A stretch of DNA of 7,872 nt from Chlamydiia bacterium (GCA_028293095.1 JAQGPK010000146.1:1-7872), one strand, 5' to 3'. Numbered from the stretch's first letter, positions 1 through 6,285 are shown. A program made the numbers and translations. The notes: a model not told the origin generated them from the sequence alone.

Positions 1-363
1 ATTTTGCTGGAGATTGCCTTGCATGATAGTGTCTTGAAGCGCCGCATCAATTGCATGCGAGGCCATTGCGAGATTGCTATGTCCAAAGAAGTGGACCCCG
101 ATTCCTGAGATGAGATCATATTTGACGCTGCCATCTGCAAGTTCCACGAAAAGGCCATTACCGAGACCACTACCAAGATAGGGAAAATAGAGCGGATTGC
201 CTCGAAGCTCATTGATATGGTCGATATCATGCGTGTACTCAACATGTGCATCTTTTATGGACGAGATCTTTTCTTTGTACTCTTGAAGAGCTGTAAGTAA
301 GAGCTTTTTTCCTTCGATGTATCGAGGATCAGCAAAAAGCTTATGAGAGGTGAGTCTATCCAT
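1..363 (-). CDS. Class III PLP-dependent aminotransferase, N-terminal part (runs off left edge)
   Basis: The reverse strand reads an uninterrupted 121 codons from ATG (363-361) to the window edge, so the C-terminal part of the protein lies outside. The visible part resembles the N-terminus of class III (ornithine/acetylornithine/omega-amino-acid type) aminotransferases. It has a helical lead-in, then YLGSGLGNGLFVELADG (about residues 62-78), then a G-I-G-V-HFFGHSN segment (about 88-97), matching the family pattern of a strand ending in D/G followed by GxGV...GH. The PLP lysine would be outside the window, so PLP binding is inferred from the family. The start overlaps the stop of the upstream M20 peptidase by one base (TAATG), which argues for translational coupling and for this start codon. 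The pairing suggests joint action on an amino acid or acyl-amino acid. Substrate is unknown; acetylornithine- or succinylornithine-type enzymes are possible. Confidence 0.8.
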   Translation of the reverse strand, partial: MDRLTSHKLFADPRYIEGKKLLLTALQEYKEKISSIKDAHVEYTHDIDHINELRGNPLYFPYLGSGLGNGLFVELADGSVKYDLISGIGVHFFGHSNLAMASHAIDAALQDTIMQGNLQQN

Positions 364-1601
364 TAGAGTGCAATTGGTGTAGGTTTTGTTTTTGAAGCTA
401 TAGAAAATTCTGCATTTGCAATTTTCATAAGAAAGAGCGTGATGAGCTTAGCTCGTTGTGGCAAGCTATCAAGAAGAAGGTATTCTCGAGGGGAGTGGAT
501 TTCGCCGCCAATAGCGCCAATGGCATCAATGATGGCAAGGCCGTTAGCTGCTAAGATATTGCCATCAGAAACACCACCAGATGCTCTTTTTTCAAGTGTA
601 TGTCCTAATGCATGGGCGCATTCTGTCAGATAGCCCAAAATCTTTTCAGTAGGAGCGTCAACTTTTTTAGGCACTCTGTTTGAACTTTCATGAAGCTCCA
701 TTTGAATGCCCTCTTTTTCACCGAAGCGTTTGACAAGGGTATCTATCTTTTGTTTAGCTGCCTGCATCTGATCTTTTTCGTACGCTCGTAAATTAATTTT
801 GGCAATTGCAAGATCTGGAACAACATTACTGCTGTGACCTGAATGGAGTGATCCAACGTTGACGATTAGATCTTTTGAATTTAAGGCCTCGAGCTCTACA
901 AGCAGGGGAGCCACCGCAAAAATTGCAGATCTTCCTTTATTGAAATCGCGGCCTGAGTGAGCCGCTTTTCCTCGAACAATGAGCGTCATGTTCAGGGAGC
1001 CTGCTCGCTCAGATACCATGGCGCCATCTGGAAAGGAGGGCTCGAAAACAAAGCCAAGATGGTGACGCTTTGCACTCTCTTCTAAGAGAGCTTTTGAACC
1101 AGGTGAGCCGATTTCTTCATCAGCTGTAATGAGTACTTCCCAGCCAATTTCAGAGGCGTAAGGTGATTTTTCAAATGCTTCCAGTGCTGTAAGCAAGATG
1201 CAGAGGCCGCCTTTCATATCGGTAACACCAGGGCCTATGAGAGTATTTTCATCTCTACGCTGAGTTTTTTGAAAAGGTGAGTCTTTGGTATAGACAGTGT
1301 CCATATGACCCGAAAATAGGAGCTTTATTTTTGCATCTCTTCTTTTTGTAATGCGAAGAGCTTTTCCAAGAGGATGAGAAATATGACATCCGTTATCATC
1401 AATATGATCTACAGGCAAGAGACTACATTCTTGGATTTCACCTTCAAGGCGAGAAAACTGCTTTTTCAAAGCCTGCAACATTTGCTGCACTCCTTCTTGA
1501 TTAAAAGAATGAGAGTTAATCTCTGACCAGGAGGTGACAAGGCGAATCATATGCTCTTTTTGATGGTCAATCCAATTGAGAAATGGTTCATACGGTTGCA
1601 T
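363..1601 (-). CDS. M20 family zinc metallopeptidase, carboxypeptidase G2 (glutamate carboxypeptidase)-like
   Basis: A 412-residue protein, very close in length to Pseudomonas carboxypeptidase G2 (415). All M20 metal and catalytic residues can be seen: HMD (H99, D101), the bridging Asp in GVTDMKGG (D128), the DEE motif (catalytic E162, ligand E163), the FEP glutamate (E187) and the last ligand in GGEIHS (H369). Spacing from H99 to E187 equals that of CPG2 H112-E200. The lid/dimerisation domain (about 198-310) has RAGS and GKAAHSGRDF (H215). Members cleave C-terminal glutamate or related acyl/peptidyl amino acids in a di-zinc site. No signal peptide is evident, so it is probably cytoplasmic. 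The open frame continues upstream to 1922, but I chose ATG 1601: it has AGGA about 7 bases upstream, gives the family length, and avoids overlapping the opposite-strand gene. It is followed with one-base overlap by an aminotransferase gene. Exact substrate is uncertain. Confidence 0.93.
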   Translation of the reverse strand: MQPYEPFLNWIDHQKEHMIRLVTSWSEINSHSFNQEGVQQMLQALKKQFSRLEGEIQECSLLPVDHIDDNGCHISHPLGKALRITKRRDAKIKLLFSGHMDTVYTKDSPFQKTQRRDENTLIGPGVTDMKGGLCILLTALEAFEKSPYASEIGWEVLITADEEIGSPGSKALLEESAKRHHLGFVFEPSFPDGAMVSERAGSLNMTLIVRGKAAHSGRDFNKGRSAIFAVAPLLVELEALNSKDLIVNVGSLHSGHSSNVVPDLAIAKINLRAYEKDQMQAAKQKIDTLVKRFGEKEGIQMELHESSNRVPKKVDAPTEKILGYLTECAHALGHTLEKRASGGVSDGNILAANGLAIIDAIGAIGGEIHSPREYLLLDSLPQRAKLITLFLMKIANAEFSIASKTKPTPIAL

Positions 1602-1691
1602 ATAATTTCCTGTTTTTCTTCTTCTTATAGTAAATATTCTTTTTTTTAAATAAATTTCATGGTATAGCAAAAACAAAAATAGGAGGTTCGA
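1602..1691. promoter_or_regulatory. Divergent promoter region between M20 peptidase and epimerase genes
   Basis: This 90-base AT-rich gap separates two divergent start codons, so promoters for both directions should lie here. Rightward, a weak candidate is a T-rich -35 (about 1640-1645) with TATAGC at 1663-1668, followed by a near-perfect Shine-Dalgarno AGGAGGT at 1681-1687 before ATG 1692. Leftward, TACTAT/TATAAG-like hexamers are present on the reverse strand around 1626-1633, with CAGGA as ribosome-binding site just before ATG 1601. Neither promoter is strong by consensus, and no operator dyad was seen. Confidence 0.45.
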
Positions 1692-2768
1692 ATGGATGTT
1701 ATTATTATTACTGGATGTAGTGGTCGAATAGGACAGGCAATTATCGAAAAGGCGCCTCATACAAATATTACTTTTATTGGTTTTGATATCGCCGCGCCAA
1801 AGTTTGCAACTGGCAAGAATTTTGAATTTATCAAAGTAGATCTTACATCTGATGAGAGCGTCCATAGTGCGATGAAACAGGTTAGAGCAAAGCATGGCTC
1901 TCGCATCACATCCATCATTCATTTGGCAGCCTACTATAGTTTTAGTGGTGGAGCATGGGAGATGTATGACAAGTTAACTTTGCAAGGCACGAAACGCCTT
2001 CTTCAAGAAGCTAAAAATTTCGAAACGGAGCAGTTTCTTTTCTCAAGCTCCATGCTTGCACAGGCACCTTGTCAAAAAGGTGAAAAGATTACTGAAGAGT
2101 CACCGATGATTGAAAACTGGAACTATCCAAAATCAAAAGTACTAGCAGAGGCCCTTATTCATAGAGAGCATGGCAATATTCCAACTGTGATTTTACGTAT
2201 TGCAGGTTGCTACGATGATGGCTGTCATTCTATTCCAATCTCGAATCAAATTCAGCGTATTTATGAGCATCAACTGGTTAGCCGCTTTTTTCCTGGCGAT
2301 TTATCCCATGGAGCGACCTATATTCACCTTGCTGATTTGAGTGAGTGCATCTGGAAATGTATAGAACACCGTAAAAAGCTACCTCAAGAGACGACGCTCC
2401 TCGTAGGTGAAGAGAAAATGTTGAGCTATGATGAGCTGCAGCGCAAGATTTCCTATCTTTTGACTGGTAAGCAAATGAAGACGTTTCGAATTCCAAAGCT
2501 TCTTGCAAAAATAGGTGCTTGGATGCAAAACGCTCTGCCATTCATGCCTAAAACTTTTATTAAGCCCTGGATGATTGACATCGCAGACTTTAATTATGAT
2601 CTCGACATGAGCCATACAGAAAAAATGCTCGGATGGAAGCCAAAACGCGAGCTTGCAAAAGTGCTTCCTTTAATGACGAAGTCATTACAAAACGATCCAG
2701 CCCGCTGGTATGCAGACAATGGACTCGAGATGCCCTGCTCCAAGAAAGCATGTTGTGGAGGAAAATGA
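1692..2768 (+). CDS. NAD-dependent epimerase/dehydratase family protein (extended SDR) with Cys-rich C-terminus
   Basis: A 358-residue Rossmann-fold protein. The dinucleotide motif TGCSGRIG is at 7-14 (TGxxGxxG of extended SDRs), and an acidic residue ends the second strand (D32), which favours NAD over NADP. HLAAYYSF (77-84) is the NxxG-region equivalent, FSSSM (117-121) carries the active-site Ser, and the catalytic YPKSK gives Y145 and K149. A C-terminal substrate-binding region follows (about 170-330), ending with an LGWKPK element typical of sugar-nucleotide epimerases and related dehydratases. The substrate cannot be read from sequence. The start has an excellent AGGAGGT. The last residues are CSKKACCGGK (C349, C354, C355), unusual for this family. 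The codons for the final Gly-Gly also form the ribosome-binding site of the next gene, which overlaps by 4 bases, so the two proteins are probably made together. Confidence 0.9.
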   Translation: MDVIIITGCSGRIGQAIIEKAPHTNITFIGFDIAAPKFATGKNFEFIKVDLTSDESVHSAMKQVRAKHGSRITSIIHLAAYYSFSGGAWEMYDKLTLQGTKRLLQEAKNFETEQFLFSSSMLAQAPCQKGEKITEESPMIENWNYPKSKVLAEALIHREHGNIPTVILRIAGCYDDGCHSIPISNQIQRIYEHQLVSRFFPGDLSHGATYIHLADLSECIWKCIEHRKKLPQETTLLVGEEKMLSYDELQRKISYLLTGKQMKTFRIPKLLAKIGAWMQNALPFMPKTFIKPWMIDIADFNYDLDMSHTEKMLGWKPKRELAKVLPLMTKSLQNDPARWYADNGLEMPCSKKACCGGK

Positions 2769-3625
2769 GAGTCTTTAAATATGTATCCATAGCTCTTGGT
2801 CTGTGGCTTGCTGTTACTCCGTATATGGTTGAAGAGAAAAGTCAGGCAATGGCTGTGAGTGACTCTCTTTCTGGGATCCTTGTGATGCTCTTTGGAGCGC
2901 TTTCATTTCGTCCTGGAGTTACGGCTATTGGACTTTGGCTTCAGCTAGCGCCGCTTATTTTTTGGGCGCCAGCTGCAGCCTCCTATCTTAATGACACTCT
3001 CATAGGAGCGCTTCTTATTATCGTGTCATTTATCCTTCCAGAATATGGCGTTATAGAAAAAGGCCCTGAAATCCCACAAGGGGCTTCTCATAACCCATCT
3101 ACTTGGAACCGAAGAACCCTTGTGGCTCTTTTAGCATTTGCAGCCTTTCTTTCTGCGCGTTACATGGCCTCATTTCAGTTAGGATATATCACAACTGTTT
3201 GGGATCCGGTATTTGATCGCGGATTGGGTACTTTTGATGTGATTACCTCATTCATTTCAAAAGGATTTCCTGTATCAGATGCAGGTCTTGGATCGGTTGC
3301 TTACCTACTTGAAGCATTACTTGCGCTTAAAGGCGGCGAAAAGCGCTGGCATACGATGCCTTGGATTGTGGCATGTTTTGGCTTTTTAGTAATTCCTGTA
3401 GGTATTGTGAGTATTATTCTCATTTGCTTGCAACCTCTTGTAGTTGGACACTACTGTTTTTGGTGTTTGCTGACTGCTTTTTTCATGTTTTGTATGATTT
3501 TTATAACTTTTGATGAAGTTTTTGCGAGTATCCGATTTGTTCGAGAGGAGCTTGCAAGGGCTAAAGACAAAAGCTTTTGGAAAATATTTTGGCATGGATC
3601 TACTTTTACTATTGGCAACAAATAG
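2765..3625 (+). CDS. SPW-repeat / vitamin K epoxide reductase (VKOR)-like integral membrane protein
   Basis: A 286-residue polytopic membrane protein. The N-terminal half has two SPW-type repeats, each a pair of helices: GLWLAVTPYM near 12-21 with its partner helix 35-48, and GLWLQLAPLIFWAP near 56-69 with its partner 78-92. After a hydrophilic linker (95-116) a VKOR-like half begins: helix 117-135, a loop with GFPVSDAGLGSVAY (167-180), then helices to about 250. A CFWC motif (231-234) sits at the start of the last helix, where VKOR enzymes keep their quinone-reducing CxxC. VKOR proteins oxidise thiols to disulfides in exported proteins and pass electrons to quinone. The usual second (loop) cysteine pair is not seen. 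The frame is open from 2633, but ATG 2765 is chosen because it has GGAGGA just upstream, overlaps the epimerase stop as ATGA, and starts a membrane helix. SPW and VKOR assignments are from motif recognition. Confidence 0.82.
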   Translation: MRVFKYVSIALGLWLAVTPYMVEEKSQAMAVSDSLSGILVMLFGALSFRPGVTAIGLWLQLAPLIFWAPAAASYLNDTLIGALLIIVSFILPEYGVIEKGPEIPQGASHNPSTWNRRTLVALLAFAAFLSARYMASFQLGYITTVWDPVFDRGLGTFDVITSFISKGFPVSDAGLGSVAYLLEALLALKGGEKRWHTMPWIVACFGFLVIPVGIVSIILICLQPLVVGHYCFWCLLTAFFMFCMIFITFDEVFASIRFVREELARAKDKSFWKIFWHGSTFTIGNK

Positions 3626-3676
3626 TCGCTTGATTAAGGTGCAGAAAAAAGTAACAATAAAAAGTAGAAGGTAAGA

Positions 3677-3892
3677 ATGAAAAGTGATATGCATAATCGT
3701 ATTAGAAAGTTGCTTGAAAAGGGTTACGAGGGCTATGTTCTAGTCACTTGTAAACCTGCTACAGGCGATGGTAAAATGCAAGTGGAAATGTCCTATGATG
3801 GCGATCCAGTACTTGCAGCGTACCTTATGGAAGGCGCTCAAGAGTATCTTGAAGAAGAAGATGCAGATTCCGAAATGGAGCTTCTTTCGTGA
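3677..3892 (+). CDS. Small acidic protein of unknown function
   Basis: A 71-residue protein that I do not recognise. It has a basic N-terminal helix (residues 1-16, with RIRKLLEKG), a central part that looks like two or three beta strands (GYVLVTCKPA, KMQVEMSY) and a strongly acidic helix and tail (EGAQEYLEEEDADSEMELLS). No signal peptide or membrane segment is present. It has a plausible ribosome-binding site (AAGG about 5 bases before ATG 3677), and its stop overlaps the next start by 4 bases (GTGA at 3889-3892), which supports real translation and coupling to the nitroreductase. A 51-base gap separates it from the membrane-protein gene. A poor promoter match (TTGATT at 3630-3635 with AACAAT at 3653-3658) lies in the gap, so it may belong to the upstream transcript or start a new one. 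Confidence 0.72.
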   Translation: MKSDMHNRIRKLLEKGYEGYVLVTCKPATGDGKMQVEMSYDGDPVLAAYLMEGAQEYLEEEDADSEMELLS

Positions 3893-4584
3893 ATTTGAAA
3901 GAGTTCCATAACCTTGCCCTCTCTCGAAGAGCTGTACGTAGGTTCGGGCCAGAGCCTGTTCCACGTGAGCTTCTTCTAGAGCTTCTTGATTGTGCGCGTT
4001 GGGCACCAAGTGGATTTAACCTTCAGCCAACACACTATGTCATCGTCCAAGATCCAAATCTCAAAGAAAAACTATTAAAAGCTTGCATGCAGCAGCGTCA
4101 AGTTGTTGATGCTCCAACCGTAATTGTCTTTACTGGTGATCGCCAGGTTGTTAAAAATAATCTCGAAAATGTAATTGAAGAGAGCCACTTTACTGAAGCG
4201 GGAGAGGCGCGTTTTCGTCGCTATGTCCATTTAAATTTTGGCAATGGCCTCTTTGGAATTGAATGGCTTGTGAAATTTATAGCGACTCCTTTTCTAAGGC
4301 TTTTTACACCAATGCCGACGTTACCTGCTGTGCATAAGCGCTACTGGCTTGGCAAGCAAGTGATGCTTTCTGCTATGAACTTTATGTTGGCGGCAGAAGC
4401 TGCCAAACTTGTCACTTCGCCCATTGAGGGTTTTGATGAATGGCGTGTAAGACGTATTCTTGGCATTCCTCTCACCCAGATTGTTCCTATCATTATTGCA
4501 GTTGGCCACCCAGTTGCTCATGATCTGCCACTCTCTAAGTGTCGCCTCCCTCTTGAAGATTCTGTCCATTTCAATAGATGGTAA
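3889..4584 (+). CDS. Nitroreductase family FMN-dependent oxidoreductase
   Basis: A 231-residue protein with the signatures of the nitroreductase fold: SRRAVRRF (12-19), whose arginines contact FMN phosphate; WAPSGFNLQP (38-47), the second FMN-binding loop; PIEGFD (178-183); and a closing IIAVGHP (202-208). Family members are usually FMN-binding homodimers that reduce nitro groups, quinones, flavins or enones using NAD(P)H; the physiological substrate is unknown here. Residues about 105-150 form a hydrophobic/aromatic insertion (GLFGIEWLVKFIATPFLRLF) that is longer than in minimal members and may cover the active site or touch a membrane. The start is GTG 3889, overlapping the preceding stop codon, with GGAG 8 bases upstream; an ATG at 3875 is out of frame. 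No terminator-like hairpin follows the stop; a strong promoter begins 15 bases downstream. Confidence 0.9.
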   Translation: MNLKEFHNLALSRRAVRRFGPEPVPRELLLELLDCARWAPSGFNLQPTHYVIVQDPNLKEKLLKACMQQRQVVDAPTVIVFTGDRQVVKNNLENVIEESHFTEAGEARFRRYVHLNFGNGLFGIEWLVKFIATPFLRLFTPMPTLPAVHKRYWLGKQVMLSAMNFMLAAEAAKLVTSPIEGFDEWRVRRILGIPLTQIVPIIIAVGHPVAHDLPLSKCRLPLEDSVHFNRW

Positions 4585-4599
4585 GTACTCTACTTTCTT

Positions 4600-4628
4600 T
4601 TGCATTAAAAAAGTAATTCCCGTATAAT
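4600..4628 (+). promoter_or_regulatory. Sigma-70-like promoter (P1) upstream of the symporter gene
   Basis: TTGCAT at 4600-4605 and a perfect TATAAT at 4623-4628 are separated by exactly 17 bases, the best promoter match in the window. Initiation would be expected near 4634-4637, giving a leader of about 200 nucleotides before the symporter start at 4834. The first bases of that transcript would be at or within a few bases of the ATG of a possible leader ORF (4638). Confidence 0.65.
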
Positions 4629-4637
4629 TCAATTACT

Positions 4638-4760
4638 ATGAATACTTGTATGAAGAGTTTCTCTTCAAATTCGACCTCTTTCTATTCTGACTGCAAGCAA
4701 AGCAATGTTTTGTCTTTGCAGACAAGCTCCCTCCTGTCCACACTCCTGCTGCGCTGCTAA
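4638..4760 (+). CDS. Possible 40-codon leader ORF upstream of the symporter
   Basis: ATG 4638 opens a 40-codon frame ending in TAA at 4758-4760. It has no Shine-Dalgarno sequence, and the predicted transcript start is only a few bases upstream, so it could only be read as a leaderless or near-leaderless message. The deduced peptide is rich in Ser, Leu and Cys (for example KSFSSNSTSFYSDC, then LQTSSLLSTLLLRC) and contains no Trp, so it is not a classical trp-type leader. Its stop codon is embedded in CTGCTAAG (4754-4761), the complement of the symporter Shine-Dalgarno region. Chance is a real alternative, since 40 open codons in non-coding DNA are not rare. Confidence 0.22.
   Translation: MNTCMKSFSSNSTSFYSDCKQSNVLSLQTSSLLSTLLLRC
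4691..4721 (+). other. Leader hairpin in symporter 5' region
   Basis: CTGCAAGCAAAG (4691-4702) can pair with TTTTG (4708-4712) and TTTGCAG (4715-4721), with loop CAATG and a two-base bulge at 4713-4714: twelve pairs including two G-U. A competing stem, TTGTC (4710-4714) with GACAA (4721-4725), uses the same 3' bases, so both cannot form at once. No U-run follows either stem, so these are not simple terminators. A smaller 7-bp stem with a three-base loop lies at 4651-4667. Confidence 0.4.
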
Positions 4761-4824
4761 GCGCAATATACTTTATAATACCCACATTTTTTCTTATTAA
4801 TTTTTTGAAATAAATCCTTAGCAG
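4754..4824 (+). promoter_or_regulatory. Inverted repeat that could mask the symporter ribosome-binding site
   Basis: CTGCTAAG (4754-4761) is the exact complement of CTTAGCAG (4817-4824), which forms the 5' part of the AGCAGGA ribosome-binding site of the symporter (ATG 4834). Pairing would give an 8-bp stem and occlude the start. The left arm can instead lie in the loop of a small GCGC-TGCTAA-GCGC hairpin (4751-4764), giving a switchable arrangement. The intervening DNA is U/A-rich and holds a second -10-like TATAAT at 4774-4779; a transcript starting there would lack the left arm. Confidence 0.4.
4774..4779 (+). promoter_or_regulatory. Second -10-like element (candidate P2) near the symporter
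   Basis: A perfect TATAAT lies 54 bases before the symporter start codon. The hexamer 17 bases upstream is GCGCTG, which does not resemble a -35, and there is no TGn extension, so a promoter here would need an activator or be weak. If active, it would make a short leader (start near 4786) without the potential anti-Shine-Dalgarno arm. Confidence 0.25.
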
Positions 4825-4833
4825 GAAATTTTT

Positions 4834-6285
4834 ATGTCTCAACCCGTATCTTCCACAGGGTGGAAAAAACAGTCAGGTTTTGTCTGGTCCATGATTGGAT
4901 CGGCAGTTGGCTTTGCCAACATTTTGTCATTTAGCGCATGCGCGTATAAAAATGGGGGAGGAGCTTTCCTTATTCCCTACGTGATTGCGCTCATTATTCT
5001 CGGAGTGCCACTTCTTTTACTCGAAGGAATTATAGGTAAAACATGGGGTTTGCCACTTGTTGCCTCATGCGATAAGGTATGTGGAAAAATTGGAAAAACA
5101 TTTGGTTGGCTTGCCGTAATTGCTTGCGCAACTATCGGAAGCTTTTATATTGTCCTTACAGGGTACTCTATTGCCTATACCTATTTTGCAGGAAGTAGCT
5201 CAATTCCTGAGGACACAGCTACATTTTTTACGAAAGACTTTCTTCACATAAGTCCATCGCTCTTTGAAGTAGGCTCTTTTTCGTGGCCTGTTTTTGCAGC
5301 GACCCTTGTTGTGGCTCTTTTTTCATGGTTCATTCTTCGTCGTGGTATTAAAGATGGAGTTGAAAAGATCTGCTCCCTTTTCATGCCATGCCTTGCTGTG
5401 ATTGTGACAATTTTTGCGGTAGCTGTTGCGTTCTTACCAGGAGGTTTGAGTGGGTATTATTACTATCTCACGCCCGATTTTTCGAGACTTTTGGATGTGA
5501 CTCTTTGGCGCGATGTCTTTGGTCAGCTTTTGTTTAGTTTGTCACTTGGTCTCGGTATTGTTGTTGGATACTCTCGCCATACAGGAGAGAAGATCAACGT
5601 GGTATCCGCGATGAAGTGGGTAGCAATTGGTGACTTTACTGTTTCCTTCATTTCAGGCTCTGCTATTTTTGGCTGTATTGCCCATATTAGCTTACTTACT
5701 GGAGTGCCGTTTGAACGTATTCTTTCAACAGACTCTTCTTTTGAAATTGGTTTTGTGATTTTTCCAAAAATTTTGCAGCACTTTGGTAGTTTTGCTCCAA
5801 TTTTTGGCGTGATTTTCTTTTTCTCTCTCTTCATTGCAGGGGTTACTGGTGTCTTTTCAATCATTGAAAGCATTGCAGGTAATGTAGAGGTAGAGTTTAG
5901 CATGACTAGAAAAGAGGCCGTGAGTTATACAACGGCTTTTATTATGGCTTCTGCAATACTCTTTTGTATGGGGAATGGCTCTCATATCATCGACGCATTA
6001 GCACCTATGGTGATGGGAATCAATATGTTGATTGGAAGTTTGGCACTCATCATCATCTTTATCTATTGCTGCCCTCAGATAGCTATGCAATTTCGAAGGT
6101 CTCCTTTGCGCCTTTTTGTGCCAATCGTACTCCTTGTTATTTTGGCAGGTAACATAATCCAGGAATTCAATCAGCTAAACGCTGCTGTGGCTCTTCGCTG
6201 GCTCTGGTTTGTGTGTGCTTTTGGTGTGTCGATTCTTTTTGCAACAAAGATCCAAGAGGTGTGTTATGTCCCAGTTTCAGAATAA
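4834..6285 (+). CDS. Sodium-dependent amino-acid symporter, NSS/SNF family
   Basis: A 483-residue polytopic inner-membrane protein. The first helix carries the family's unwound substrate/Na+ segment, GSAVGFANILSF (22-33), followed by NGGGAFLIPY (40-49), directly comparable with LeuT NGGGAFMIPY; a Gly-rich FSLSLGLGIVVGY (234-246) corresponds to broken helix 6. About eleven to twelve hydrophobic segments can be counted, as expected of the LeuT fold. The GFANILSFSA variant instead of GNxWRFP places it in the divergent prokaryotic branch; substrate is probably a neutral or aromatic amino acid, but this cannot be read. ATG 4834 is preceded by AGCAGGA and matches the family N-terminus. The gene has its own promoter (4600-4628) and a long structured leader, and its end overlaps the DUF2000 gene by 20 bases. 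Confidence 0.93.
   Translation: MSQPVSSTGWKKQSGFVWSMIGSAVGFANILSFSACAYKNGGGAFLIPYVIALIILGVPLLLLEGIIGKTWGLPLVASCDKVCGKIGKTFGWLAVIACATIGSFYIVLTGYSIAYTYFAGSSSIPEDTATFFTKDFLHISPSLFEVGSFSWPVFAATLVVALFSWFILRRGIKDGVEKICSLFMPCLAVIVTIFAVAVAFLPGGLSGYYYYLTPDFSRLLDVTLWRDVFGQLLFSLSLGLGIVVGYSRHTGEKINVVSAMKWVAIGDFTVSFISGSAIFGCIAHISLLTGVPFERILSTDSSFEIGFVIFPKILQHFGSFAPIFGVIFFFSLFIAGVTGVFSIIESIAGNVEVEFSMTRKEAVSYTTAFIMASAILFCMGNGSHIIDALAPMVMGINMLIGSLALIIIFIYCCPQIAMQFRRSPLRLFVPIVLLVILAGNIIQEFNQLNAAVALRWLWFVCAFGVSILFATKIQEVCYVPVSE

Noticed and set aside
439..633. Plus-strand 64-codon ORF inside the M20 peptidase gene
   Set aside because: It is antisense to conserved metal-binding coding sequence and has no supporting signals.
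1602..1922. Upstream extension of the M20 peptidase frame to 519 residues
   Set aside because: It would overlap the epimerase gene on the opposite strand, has low-complexity Asn/Ser-rich translation, and exceeds family length; ATG 1601 with its ribosome-binding site fits better.
2633..2764. Earlier start for the SPW-VKOR protein
   Set aside because: The extra 44 residues are an alternate-frame reading of the epimerase gene; ATG 2765 has a strong Shine-Dalgarno and begins the membrane domain.
4638..4760. Classical Trp/Phe/His attenuator leader peptide
   Set aside because: No runs of one regulatory codon and no terminator stem followed by a U-run; only a translational-attenuation style model remains possible.
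4636..4842. Open frame of 68 codons on the minus strand over the symporter leader
   Set aside because: No ribosome-binding site of note, and it overlaps the start of the symporter; probably chance.
5523..5903. Open frame of 126 codons on the minus strand within the symporter gene
   Set aside because: It is antisense to a well-supported membrane-protein gene and its composition is that of an antisense shadow.
6209..6265. Earlier start for the DUF2000 protein
   Set aside because: It lies within the symporter coding region and lacks a good ribosome-binding site; the family begins at the later ATG.
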